NCBI GenBank assembly: GCA_003388545.1
Contig: QQVI01000008.1
Location: 1-40,702, forward strand
Direction of reading: 5' to 3'
Length of the DNA: 40,702 nucleotides
Source: Actinomycetota bacterium
Lineage (GTDB): Bacteria; Actinomycetota; Acidimicrobiia; Spongiisociales; ZC4RG35
The notes below the pieces were generated by a model. The model was not told the DNA's origin and ran no database searches. It saw only the letters and a list, made by a program, of their open reading frames with translations. Numbering within the stretch: the first letter of the stretch is position 1; every line of letters starts with the position of its first letter. Below, piece by piece: positions 1 through 6,453 of this stretch. The translations under genes and the position numbers were made by a program.

Positions 1-46
1 CTCTCCTCTGGCAGGTACGATGGAGCCTTACCATACCCTCCCTGCG

Positions 47-160
47 TCTAGTTGCCTCTAGTTGATGTGTCTCCTTCGTTTCACTGCGGAGCGTCGTTGT
101 TGGCGTTAGTTGGGGCTGGTGGGTACCTGTTGTTTGCGGTACCTGCTGTTTGCGGTACGC
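47..160. repeat. Short direct repeats near left end
   Basis: Two small tandem repeat tracts lie in the gene-free left end. TCTAGTTG occurs at 47-54 and again at 57-64. A 16-base unit starting GGTACCTG occurs at 122-137 and 138-153 with one mismatch, and a partial third copy starts at 154. No gene is supported in 1-257. The tract lies downstream of the leftward gene that ends at 258. Confidence 0.6.
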
Positions 161-161
161 T

Positions 162-202
162 GGGGGTTGCTGCTGGCGGGGTGTGGACGTGCAGCAACCC
201 CC
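162..202. repeat. 12-bp perfect inverted repeat
   Basis: GGGGGTTGCTGC at 162-173 is the exact reverse complement of GCAGCAACCCCC at 191-202, with a 17-base loop. A further copy of GGGGGTTGCTG near 219-230 could pair with the same right arm, so two alternative hairpins are possible. Neither strand shows a T-run after the stem, so a standard intrinsic terminator is not supported. It lies after the last leftward gene and may end or stabilise that transcript. Confidence 0.55.
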
Positions 203-257
203 GGGTGTGGTGGCCGCGGGGGTTGCTGGTGGGTGGCTCTGGTTGTGTGGGTTCAGG

Positions 258-545
258 TCATTCCCACATTCCTCGGTTCGGTTCGTTGACCCATTCGGCG
301 ACGACGAGTTGCATCTCGTCGAGTGTCTGGAATCCTGCACTGCGGATGGTGCGCCAGTTCCGATAGTCGTAGGGGGTGTCGATGGCTACGAGATCGACCC
401 GGTCGGCGTACACGGCAACAGCGGCGCGGTGGCCGTATGGCTGTTTGGAGGCAAGTAGGGCTTTGAGGCCTTGCGCTAGTCCTTGCGTGTGTATCCAGGC
501 AGGTGTGGCCGTGTAGTCGGCGAGTAGTTCGGTCGCTGTCGTCAT
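258..545 (-). CDS. Hypothetical protein, 95 aa
   Basis: Last gene of the left leftward operon. The ATG at 545 follows a GGAAAGAG ribosome site and overlaps the stop of the preceding gene in an ATGA junction. The product is a soluble-looking alpha/beta protein with the segment HRAAVAVYADRVDLVAI in the middle and a Trp-rich C-terminus (WRTIRSAGF, EWVNEPNRGMWE). No family was recognised. Operon position and codon use match its neighbours, so it is very likely a real gene of unknown role. Confidence 0.75.
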   Translation of the reverse strand: MTTATELLADYTATPAWIHTQGLAQGLKALLASKQPYGHRAAVAVYADRVDLVAIDTPYDYRNWRTIRSAGFQTLDEMQLVVAEWVNEPNRGMWE

Positions 546-778
546 CGTCTCTTTCCTTCCGTTTGTTTCACTACGTCCCGTACGTATCCATGCGACACGC
601 TCGCATACCGTGCGATCACCCTGTACGAGAACCCGGCGGCATACGCAGACCGGATCTGGTCGTCCCGTGCGGCACGCTGCATCGCCGTTGTCCCTTCCGA
701 AAAGGCAAGCTCCGCAGCGATGTCCCGTAGCTCCTCAAGCTGGGCATGGGTCGGGGCCAGGTCCGTGAAGTCACTCAC
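542..778 (-). CDS. Small helix-turn-helix protein
   Basis: 78 aa starting at GTG 778, which shares GTGA with the stop of the upstream gene. A longer open frame upstream is judged non-coding because this start fits the coupling pattern of the whole operon. Residues about 45-75 (QIRSAYAAGFSYRVIARYAS, then VSHGYVRDVVK) look like a homeodomain-type helix-turn-helix, as in resolvase C-termini and small phage regulators. It probably binds DNA, perhaps as an operon regulator; the target is unknown. Confidence 0.75.
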   Translation of the reverse strand: MSDFTDLAPTHAQLEELRDIAAELAFSEGTTAMQRAARDDQIRSAYAAGFSYRVIARYASVSHGYVRDVVKQTEGKRR

Positions 779-1215
779 GCCACACCACCCAACACCAGCA
801 GCGCCGCCACCAGCACGATCAGCCACGCCGCCGCGACCGCCGCCGCAGCAGACCCGGCCTCCGCCTTCTCGTATTCACGGTCGGCGATGACGTCGGCAAT
901 CCAGTGTTCGGCGATCTCGTGAAAGTCGATACGCCACAACGACCCGACGTCAGACACGAACAGCACAGCGGGACGGTCGCCGGTCAGCCCGTAGTCGTTG
1001 CCGACGACCATGCCATAGATCTCTTCGGCGTACTTTTGGAGGCGTTCCGCCAGATCCGCCACCGCCTCATCCTTGGTGTACCAGTTCGGCACCGGACCCG
1101 CAAGGTACTCTGCCCACTCCCGAATCAGCTCATAGTCGCCTTCGTTGCTCGACCAATGCAGATTCGCTGCCCACGTTTCCCGATTCGACCAGCCGTTGTA
1201 GGTGTCATCACTCAT
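775..1215 (-). CDS. Phage protein with NGWSNRETW motif and C-terminal membrane helix
   Basis: 146 aa. The ATG at 1215 has an AGAGG ribosome site six bases upstream and overlaps the previous stop by eight bases, which favours it over the longer upstream frame. The N-terminus YNGWSNRETWAANLHW is a motif I recall from many small phage proteins of unknown function (DUF7249-like). A hydrophobic C-terminal stretch (about 125-146, AWLIVLVAALLVLGGVA) predicts one membrane segment that the classic family need not have. Function unknown. Confidence 0.75.
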   Translation of the reverse strand: MSDDTYNGWSNRETWAANLHWSSNEGDYELIREWAEYLAGPVPNWYTKDEAVADLAERLQKYAEEIYGMVVGNDYGLTGDRPAVLFVSDVGSLWRIDFHEIAEHWIADVIADREYEKAEAGSAAAAVAAAWLIVLVAALLVLGGVA

Positions 1216-1480
1216 TGTCGGCCTCTTTCGCCCTATCGGAACCACGGAACATTGCCGACATGACCGCATCCGATGTCGGGTCGATCCCCAAGTCGGCGCA
1301 CACCTGCACCACCGCGGGATACACGGGGTTGAAGAACCAACAAGCGTGATATGCGGCGTCCTCAACCTGTTGCAAGTCGTCAGCTGTCGGGATCCGTGTG
1401 GCGCTAGCGGCGCCCGCCGTCAGCTCGGACCCAAACGCTCCCAGCTCCCGTTGCTCAATATCAGCATCGCTGTAAACCAT
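1208..1480 (-). CDS. Hypothetical protein, 90 aa
   Basis: First gene after the terminator at 1669-1699. The chosen ATG at 1480 is preceded by GAAGG at a good distance; ATG 1498 in the same frame is an alternative. The protein is acidic and mostly helical (MVYSDADIEQREL at the start, DADLGIDPTSDAVMSAM-type helices near the end). No family was recognised. Its own promoter must lie in 1481-1665, where a TATGCA/TGCATA inverted repeat is found. Confidence 0.65.
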   Translation of the reverse strand: MVYSDADIEQRELGAFGSELTAGAASATRIPTADDLQQVEDAAYHACWFFNPVYPAVVQVCADLGIDPTSDAVMSAMFRGSDRAKEADNE

Positions 1481-1595
1481 TGCTCGCCTTCCGTCCATGC
1501 GCCCGCTCACCGGAACGCCCACGGGCAGTGTACCGCCGTACACGCCTTGAGGCCAGCCGTTTCGGGGCGAACAGTCGGATACCCGACACAGACGT

Positions 1596-1613
1596 TATGC
1601 AACGCTGTGCATA
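1596..1613. promoter_or_regulatory. Possible operator: inverted repeat TATGCA-N6-TGCATA
   Basis: Perfect 6-base arms at 1596-1601 and 1608-1613 are separated by six bases, in the gap between the terminator and the start of the leftward gene at 1480. The gap 1481-1801 holds this repeat, the terminator and no supported gene. Size and symmetry fit a dimeric repressor site, perhaps for one of the small HTH proteins next door. No convincing -35/-10 pair was found beside it. Confidence 0.35.
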
Positions 1614-1668
1614 GGACGGCGCAACAGGGCTAGGGCGATGGCGCCACGCCGGCTCGAGACACACAAAA

Positions 1669-1699
1669 GGGGCGGGCACAGAGAAAAAGCACCCGCCCC
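1669..1699 (-). terminator. Intrinsic terminator, leftward
   Basis: Read on the minus strand, GGGGCGGG (1699-1692) pairs with CCCGCCCC (1676-1669) around a 15-base loop and is followed at once by TTTT (1668-1665). It lies about 100 bases past the stop of the winged-helix gene (1802), so it would end the leftward transcript that starts at 5817. Confidence 0.75.
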
Positions 1700-1801
1700 C
1701 CCTGTGTCCGTGGAGGCTTCTGGATTTTTGAGGAGGCCAGTCTCCACAGATACGGTCCCGTGCCGGTAAGGGTGAGAGCAACAGGACCGGTCCTTACAAC
1801 C

Positions 1802-2155
1802 CTACGTCACATACCACTCCGCCCGATACGTGCGCACGTTCAACGGGTTCGGAACCAGCACGTTGCGCAACACGCCACGGTCCTTCAACCGGTACAAGGC
1901 CCGCCGGGCCGCCTCAGCGGACACACCCCTCCTTGTGGCCTCATACTGGAGCTCCGCTGTGTTGGATCCCGGATCTGACTCGACGAGATCCACCAGCATC
2001 GAAGCCGTCACCCCGTTGCGGATCATGTGCGGGTTCCGCCTGTAATGCCGGATACGTTGCGCAGCGAGCTTCCGATCGTACGTGCGGTGCGGATCACCGC
2101 CGACACGCAAAACCTCGTCCGACACCTCCCCGGACCACATACGCACGACCGTCAT
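1802..2155 (-). CDS. Winged-helix DNA-binding protein
   Basis: 117 aa. The ATG at 2155 lies four bases after the upstream stop with GGGTG in front; an in-frame GTG at 2158 is an alternative. The C-terminal half has the layout of a winged helix-turn-helix: MLVDLVESDPGSNTAELQYE, then a recognition-type helix AEAARRALYRLKDRGVLRN, then a short beta wing with PLNVRTYRAEWYV. It is likely a transcriptional regulator. It is the last gene before the terminator. Confidence 0.75.
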   Translation of the reverse strand: MTVVRMWSGEVSDEVLRVGGDPHRTYDRKLAAQRIRHYRRNPHMIRNGVTASMLVDLVESDPGSNTAELQYEATRRGVSAEAARRALYRLKDRGVLRNVLVPNPLNVRTYRAEWYVT

Positions 2156-2159
2156 CACG

Positions 2160-2534
2160 TCACCCGAAACAGTGGGCCGAAGATGTCGAACCCTGGTTCG
2201 ACCACGACCACCACCACAGCACCTTGCCGGCAACCACAAACCCGGTGCGTTTGTAGATCACAGCCTGCCGATGCACCTTGCCGTGCGACACCCACATCGC
2301 ACCCGCCTTGTGGCCGTACTGGACGCCCGTTTCCGGGGTCGCATGAACCTGAATGTTGGAATGCTGCGAACACCTGATCGTCCAATAGCCGTCGGTAGAG
2401 GCCGCCGTGTTCGCAAACACACCCTCATGCGGATGTTCGTGATGCTGAATCGGCTCAGTGTTGACCTTGTCGGCAGCCAACCCGACCCCCGCAACGAACA
2501 CCGCCACGGTCAGTAACCAAATGAGACGCTTCAT
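2160..2534 (-). CDS. Secreted or membrane-anchored hypothetical protein
   Basis: 124 aa from ATG 2534, with GGAG seven bases upstream and an ATGA junction with the previous gene. The N-terminus MKRLIWLLTVAVFVAGVGLA is a signal peptide or uncleaved anchor. The mature part is rich in His near the start (HHEHPHEG) and has paired Cys (IRCSQHS, AHCFG), which suggests an exported protein possibly with a disulphide. No family recognised; a role in altering the host envelope is possible but unproven. Confidence 0.7.
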   Translation of the reverse strand: MKRLIWLLTVAVFVAGVGLAADKVNTEPIQHHEHPHEGVFANTAASTDGYWTIRCSQHSNIQVHATPETGVQYGHKAGAMWVSHGKVHRQAVIYKRTGFVVAGKVLWWWSWSNQGSTSSAHCFG

Positions 2535-2899
2535 GCGTCAACTCCCTTCTCCTCGAGAACTTCTGTCCACAACTCATACGTCACCGGCTCATCCGCAGGC
2601 ACCATGTCGCAGAGGTCCGGCGGAGCAGCCCCTGCGGCGAGTTGCAGCAACCCGACGGGACACCGAAGCGACGGCTGAACGGTGTAGCAATTGTGAGTCT
2701 GGCACAGCCACTTCACCGACGCCGGATCAGCGAAGAACGGTTCGTTATGGCCTTCGTGTTTCATGCAGAGCCGGGGATCGTATGGGCATCGGATCAGCTC
2801 GACATGCTCAGCCGGGCACGGCAACCCCGTCGTGATGTAACCAGATGAGCCAAGCCTGCCGAGCCGGCCGTTGCCGTTGCATTGCGGGCACGGCCTCAC
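2531..2899 (-). CDS. Cys-rich protein with DnaJ-like CxxCxGxG motif
   Basis: 122 aa from GTG 2899 behind a strong GGGGAGG site, with a GTGA overlap to the upstream gene. It starts MRPCPQCNGNGRLG, a CxxCxGxG knuckle like one half of a DnaJ zinc-binding repeat, and has further Cys pairs (CPAEH, RCPYDPRLC, LCQTHNC). It probably binds zinc. Small proteins of this kind are common in early regions of actinobacterial phages; the function is unknown. Confidence 0.7.
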   Translation of the reverse strand: MRPCPQCNGNGRLGRLGSSGYITTGLPCPAEHVELIRCPYDPRLCMKHEGHNEPFFADPASVKWLCQTHNCYTVQPSLRCPVGLLQLAAGAAPPDLCDMVPADEPVTYELWTEVLEEKGVDA

Positions 2900-3102
2900 G
2901 TCACAACCTCCCCGAAGACCTCCAGACGGTCTGCTATGCGGCGGAGGTCTCGTTGAATCTCGTCATCGCCGGCGTGATGAGCCCATTGGTTGGCCAGGTC
3001 GGGTCGCTGGGCAATCCGAAGTGCTTGGACAATCGCCGGAACGGTGAGGTCAAAAACGTCCAGCCAATCGGCCAACAATCTGAGCTTGTCGGAGTCGTTC
3101 AC
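2896..3102 (-). CDS. Hypothetical helical protein, 68 aa
   Basis: Starts at GTG 3102, just after the upstream stop, using the same GGGGAGGTTGTGACGTG leader that starts the next gene down. It is predicted all-helical and acidic, with an EIQRDLRRIADRLEVF amphipathic helix at the C-terminus. No family recognised. Tight spacing and an excellent ribosome site support it as a gene. Confidence 0.7.
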   Translation of the reverse strand: MNDSDKLRLLADWLDVFDLTVPAIVQALRIAQRPDLANQWAHHAGDDEIQRDLRRIADRLEVFGEVVT

Positions 3103-3117
3103 GTCACAACCTCCCCG
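2896..3117 (-). repeat. Duplicated 19-bp translation-start cassette
   Basis: TCACGTCACAACCTCCCCG occurs at 2896-2914 and 3099-3117. On the minus strand each copy supplies the stop of one gene, a GGGGAGG ribosome site and the GTG start of the next. The two starts belong to the 122-aa and 68-aa genes. Confidence 0.8.
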
Positions 3118-3418
3118 CCACGTCTTCGGACGGTGCCTCCATAGCGGCGATGTAAAGCCCCACCAACCCTGCCGCTTCGATCTTCGCCGGGTCTAGGTGG
3201 TAGGTTTCCCCCGTGAACCGCACGCACCATCGGTAACCGCCCGATGTAGCGGCAGCCAGGTCGCACGCTCCGCAACTACACCCGTCGGACTCGACGTGGA
3301 TTGTCACATGCTTCACCCCGTCACGGGGGCCAGGGCACGCCCGATCCGGGTCATAACTCAAGTGGCCTCGGTATGCACCCGTCCCGCCGCAGCGGTCACA
3401 CAGCAGCGCGTCGATCAT
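3104..3418 (-). CDS. Cys-rich hypothetical protein, 104 aa
   Basis: ATG 3418 follows GAGAGG and forms an ATGA junction with the gp3-like gene. The N-terminus has CDRCGGTGAYRG, a CxxCxGxG zinc-knuckle motif, and a second cluster CSCGAC follows near residue 50, so a small zinc-binding domain is likely. The C-terminal half (YRWCVRFTGETYHLD) is beta-rich. Similar in style to the other Cys-rich proteins of this operon. Role unknown. Confidence 0.7.
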   Translation of the reverse strand: MIDALLCDRCGGTGAYRGHLSYDPDRACPGPRDGVKHVTIHVESDGCSCGACDLAAATSGGYRWCVRFTGETYHLDPAKIEAAGLVGLYIAAMEAPSEDVAGRL

Positions 3419-4542
3419 GTGAACGGCCTCTCATCATGCACCACCTTCTGTGCCGCAGCGAACGCCTGTACGGCGAACGCCTGATAATGCTCTTTGCGCC
3501 GCAGCGACGACACGGCGCCCCTGTGTTTCCCCTCGGCCTGCTCCAAGCCGTCGGTGTCGTCAATGTATTTCACCACAGCGGACCGCAATCCGTCCTCACC
3601 CCACTTATCGTGCCCCGTGGCTTCCATCAGCTCGAACAGGCGACGGATCCGGTCGTGGATGGCCCTGTTCGTGCCGGTGTCCTCGTCGCCGGCCTCAAGC
3701 ATGGCGTGCAGCTCGTTTTGCGACTCGGTGGCGACGTTGACGAATGTCGTTACGTTGGCGCCGCTTACGATTTCGAGCGAGTCCGGGTCGACGCTGTCGT
3801 CGACCACCACGGAAACCCACTTCTCTTCTGAGCCAGGCACAGGCAGCGATACGGTCTGAGACGTACTGGGCAGCGCCGGCGCTTCGGGTTGCCCCATCTC
3901 CAACACGTCACGCATCGACACACCCGGCAACTCCAACACCGGTACAACGAACTGGCGCTGGAACTTCTCGCCCGGCTTCTTCGGCGGTTTGCGTTCCTCG
4001 AGGCGTAGCGCGCCCTGCGGGATCAGTCCGGTTTGCATCATGTACGGGACGATCGTCTGCATCTGATAGCCGATGTGCCTAGCTGCCTCCCAGGAGCCTG
4101 TGTAGAGCGCCCACGTCCCGATTTCGGGGATATCGGGTAGATACACTGAGAGTTCCGTGGACGGCTTACAGGCCCTCTCATTGGCTGGGCACATGCATGG
4201 TTTCTCTTCCTGTGACTCGCCCAGGTCGTCGCCGCCGACGATGGTGCGGCCGTCACAGACACGCCTCAACCGGTTTTGGCCCCACAGCTTGAACCACGAC
4301 ACATCCGGGTCCTGCAACGGGATCATCACCGGCAACTCAGCGGTTTCGGTGAGGAGCTCATACCCGTTGCCCCAGGGCTGCACCGTGCCGCCCCACAGTG
4401 CAGCCGCAGCTTCGAGCAGGCCCGCCGAAGTCGAAGTGATACGCCAATGCTTGAGCGAGGTGGGGCGGCCACCGTCGACACGCATACCGAACCGGAGCGT
4501 GCCCAGCCGGCGAGCCTGCTTCTGGAGATCAAGGATGCTCAT
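3415..4542 (-). CDS. phiC31 gp3-like protein (recombination directionality factor family)
   Basis: 375 aa. The start is ATG 4542, in an ATGA overlap with the small membrane gene; the open frame extends upstream but that part reads as non-coding. It matches from memory the layout of phiC31 gp3, the factor that makes a serine integrase excise: the start SILDLQKQARRLGTLRFG, an RxTS segment, the Cys cluster C96, C116, C118, C125 (CMCP, then ACKPSTELSVYLPDIP) and G-x-W. The Cys cluster may bind zinc. The family also occurs in phages without integrases, where its role is unclear. No integrase is visible here, so a role in replication or recombination with the adjacent RecB-like nuclease is the more likely inference. 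The C-terminal 150 residues are acidic and helical. Confidence 0.7.
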   Translation of the reverse strand: MSILDLQKQARRLGTLRFGMRVDGGRPTSLKHWRITSTSAGLLEAAAALWGGTVQPWGNGYELLTETAELPVMIPLQDPDVSWFKLWGQNRLRRVCDGRTIVGGDDLGESQEEKPCMCPANERACKPSTELSVYLPDIPEIGTWALYTGSWEAARHIGYQMQTIVPYMMQTGLIPQGALRLEERKPPKKPGEKFQRQFVVPVLELPGVSMRDVLEMGQPEAPALPSTSQTVSLPVPGSEEKWVSVVVDDSVDPDSLEIVSGANVTTFVNVATESQNELHAMLEAGDEDTGTNRAIHDRIRRLFELMEATGHDKWGEDGLRSAVVKYIDDTDGLEQAEGKHRGAVSSLRRKEHYQAFAVQAFAAAQKVVHDERPFT

Positions 4543-4742
4543 CCGGCTTCTCGCTTCGGAACCGTCAGGTGGCCGAGGTACGCGGTAATGGGGCCACCGA
4601 TGGCGGAGTAGACCAGAATCTTTATGCACTCGTCCAAAACCCACTCCAGGTCGACGTTCCGCCAGCGGGTCATGACTCGAAGCGAAAGGATGATTCCCGA
4701 ACCAGCCCATGCGATGCCAACCAGGACTGCTAGGGAGATCAC
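4539..4742 (-). CDS. Small two-helix membrane protein
   Basis: 67 aa from GTG 4742, with a GTGA overlap to the nuclease gene upstream and ATGA to the gp3-like gene downstream. Two hydrophobic segments, about residues 1-20 (ISLAVLVGIAWAGSGIILSL) and 42-58 (ILVYSAIGGPITAYLG), are joined by a charged loop. It lies between two DNA-metabolism genes and is translated with them. Not a recognised family; a holin role is unlikely this far from the lysin. Confidence 0.65.
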   Translation of the reverse strand: MISLAVLVGIAWAGSGIILSLRVMTRWRNVDLEWVLDECIKILVYSAIGGPITAYLGHLTVPKREAG

Positions 4743-5671
4743 AGCTCCACCTTCCCGTCGAACGGGTCGCCCTGCGCCTCGAACCAGGCAGTGTGGAGCA
4801 GCGACTGGAACTGGCCGGACAGGGCCTCGGCTTTCGGGCCACTCAGCGGCACTTCGTACATGGCGCCCCCGTCCGGGTTGGCGACGATCACGAACGCCTC
4901 ATCGAACGTGGGCATCGGTTGTTTCCATGTGAAAACTGAGTCGAGAGTGTCGTCCTCCCGGCGAGGGTGTATCGGTCCAGTCAGCGCAGCATACGGGCAG
5001 TTCGCCAGCGCCCACACTTGCAACGCCGCACCCGGAAACGCACGATTGTCCTTCGCACGGGTCTTGAGATCGGCGATGCCGAAGAGGCGGGCCTCTATGC
5101 CGCCCTCGATCGGAACGAGGCCCGAGTAGCCTATGTCCAACGTGCCGGCATACCCAAGCTCGGGGTTGTAGACAGCCACTTCGGCGAACTCCCACCGGAA
5201 CGTGCCCGGCAGGAACCGGGACTTGAGCAGTGCTTCGGCCTTGAGGAACTCGTCGAAATACGGGTTCCCTTCGTCCGGCACATGGTCGAGGTCGCCGAGA
5301 ATGTACCGCTCGACCATGTCGTGCGCCTCGGTGCCACGGTCTGCCGCCTTCTGCGATGAGCGGGTGTGGGCTGAACGGATCTTCTTCCATAACGGATCTT
5401 CTCCGTCAGGAACCGCCGTGTCGCCGGTGGCGTCTATCACCTCGGCCAGCCAGTCGCCGACCTCATGGTGCCGTTCGAGCGTCATGGCGTCTTTGGCCGC
5501 TTCACCTGCGGCCCACCACATCAACGCCGTGCCCGGCATCAACTTCGTGATCGACGTCACCGACGGCAAATCACCGACCGGTGTCTTGTACTTGCGTCCC
5601 TGCGGCGTGGCGATGCGCAGCTGCTCAAGCTGCAACGGGGTCATGTTGACAACCGTGTGGGTGTCGCTCAC
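4739..5671 (-). CDS. RecB/Cas4-like PD-(D/E)XK nuclease
   Basis: 310 aa from GTG 5671, in a GTGA overlap with the regulator gene. The full active-site series of the RecB-family exonuclease fold is visible: H117 in RGTEAHDMVERY, an acidic residue near E164 (EFAEVAV), D179 in GYAGTLDIG, D201-L-K203 in GIADLKTRAK, and the Q-x8-Y motif (Q218, Y227). This predicts a metal-dependent DNA exonuclease or end-processing enzyme. Lying beside the gp3-like protein, it may work in recombination or genome-end processing. Helicase domains are absent, so it is a stand-alone nuclease domain. Confidence 0.85.
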   Translation of the reverse strand: MSDTHTVVNMTPLQLEQLRIATPQGRKYKTPVGDLPSVTSITKLMPGTALMWWAAGEAAKDAMTLERHHEVGDWLAEVIDATGDTAVPDGEDPLWKKIRSAHTRSSQKAADRGTEAHDMVERYILGDLDHVPDEGNPYFDEFLKAEALLKSRFLPGTFRWEFAEVAVYNPELGYAGTLDIGYSGLVPIEGGIEARLFGIADLKTRAKDNRAFPGAALQVWALANCPYAALTGPIHPRREDDTLDSVFTWKQPMPTFDEAFVIVANPDGGAMYEVPLSGPKAEALSGQFQSLLHTAWFEAQGDPFDGKVEL

Positions 5672-5817
5672 TGGTGTTCCTTCCGGTTCAATTCCCTCTG
5701 TACGGCTCGGTCGATGAGGGTCCGCATCGATACGCCGGCCCTCGCAGCCGCAACTTTCGCTTCCTTCACGAGTTCGCTCGAGATACGGACCGATGTGGTG
5801 TTGACTTCTTCCGTCAT
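5668..5817 (-). CDS. Ribbon-helix-helix transcriptional regulator
   Basis: 49 aa. The chosen start is ATG 5817 (MTEEVNTTSVRISSELV). The beta strand NTTSVRIS followed by two helices (ELVKEAKVAAARAG and MRTLIDRAVQRELNRK) is the classic Arc/CopG/MetJ ribbon-helix-helix fold, which binds DNA as a dimer through the strand. No ribosome site precedes the ATG, but a promoter -10 box ends seven bases upstream, so the mRNA is probably leaderless. As first gene of the leftward operon it likely represses its own promoter and maybe the divergent one. Confidence 0.85.
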   Translation of the reverse strand: MTEEVNTTSVRISSELVKEAKVAAARAGVSMRTLIDRAVQRELNRKEHQ

Positions 5818-5824
5818 ATGTGGC

Positions 5825-5852
5825 AATGTAGCAGATACCACAGGAAGGTCAA
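5825..5852 (-). promoter_or_regulatory. Leftward promoter, leaderless type
   Basis: Minus-strand TTGACC (5852-5847), a 16-base spacer and TACATT (5830-5825). The ATG at 5817 starts eight bases past the -10 box (seven intervening bases), about where transcription should begin, so the message would start at or next to its start codon. It lies in the 52-base gap between divergent operons. Confidence 0.7.
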
Positions 5853-5869
5853 CCCGGAAGGAACCCCAC

Positions 5870-6229
5870 ATGACGGACTGCCCAGAGACACTCGAGATCC
5901 AAGGCCACACCTACGTACGCCAAGACATGCTGCCCGAGACGGACGCCGACTACGTGATCGTCCGCGGCGACCGCTCCGCATCCTTCGCTGGGGAGCTCCA
6001 GTCACAGGACGGGCAGGTGGTCGTGCTCACCAACGCCCGACGCCTGTGGTACTGGGCTGGCGCCAACACCCTGTCGGAGCTCGCTCTACGCGGCCCCAAC
6101 AAGCCCGGTGAGTGCAAGTTCCCGGCTGCCGTACCGAAAGTCACCATTCTCGACGCCATCGAGATCATTCCCTGCACCGTGGCGGCGGTAAGGGCCATCG
6201 CAGACGTCCCGGCATGGTCGGACCAATGA
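5870..6229 (+). CDS. Small conserved phage protein (DUF6948-like)
   Basis: 119 aa from ATG 5870, with GGAAGGA seven bases upstream. The middle reads YVIVRGDRSASFAGEL, then VVVLTNARRLWYWAGA and a C-terminal VTILDAIEIIPCT segment. From memory this resembles DUF6948-type phage proteins, often found beside very Gly-rich repeat proteins, as here. It probably folds as a small beta-rich domain. Function is unknown. It heads the rightward operon and is coupled to the next gene by ATGA. Confidence 0.75.
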   Translation: MTDCPETLEIQGHTYVRQDMLPETDADYVIVRGDRSASFAGELQSQDGQVVVLTNARRLWYWAGANTLSELALRGPNKPGECKFPAAVPKVTILDAIEIIPCTVAAVRAIADVPAWSDQ

Positions 6230-6453
6230 ATGACGGCTACGGCTACGGCTACGGCTCCGGCGACGGCTCCGGCGACGGCGACGGCTCCGGCTACGGCGAC
6301 GGCTCCGGCTACGGCTCCGGCTCCGGCGACGGCTCCGGCTACGGCTCCGGCTCCGGCTACGGCTACGGCTACGGCGACGGCTCCGGCTACGGCGACGGCT
6401 ACGGCTACGGCCACGGCTCCGGCTACGGCCACGGCTCCGGCTCCGGCTCATGA
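6226..6453 (+). CDS. Gly-rich (G-D/S/Y)n repeat protein
   Basis: 75 aa. After MND, nearly every second residue is Gly, alternating with Tyr, Ser, Asp or His (GYGYGYGSGDGSGDGDGSG style), so it is low-complexity and probably disordered. Translation in this frame, rather than the other open frames through the repeat, is supported by ATGA overlaps at both ends (with the gene ending at 6229 and the VRR-NUC gene starting at 6450). A -1 slip at the junction would fuse it to the preceding protein. No function can be assigned; Tyr/Gly repeats suggest self-association. Confidence 0.7.
   Translation: MNDGYGYGYGSGDGSGDGDGSGYGDGSGYGSGSGDGSGYGSGSGYGYGYGDGSGYGDGYGYGHGSGYGHGSGSGS
6236..6450. repeat. Hexanucleotide-type tandem repeat
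   Basis: About 215 bases built from GGCTAC, GGCTCC, GGCGAC and a few GGCCAC units, all sharing a GGC every six bases. All six frames are open across it, an effect of the short period. It encodes the Gly-rich protein. Such tracts expand and contract by slippage. Confidence 0.9.

Noticed and set aside
5801-5830. Rightward promoter for the gene at 5870
   Set aside because: TTGACT at 5801-5806 has only AATGTA or CAATGT at 17-18 bases; too weak to call, although some promoter must exist here.
6236-6450. CRISPR array
   Set aside because: The period is six bases with no unique spacers; it is a coding tandem repeat. No other regular repeat-spacer pattern was seen.
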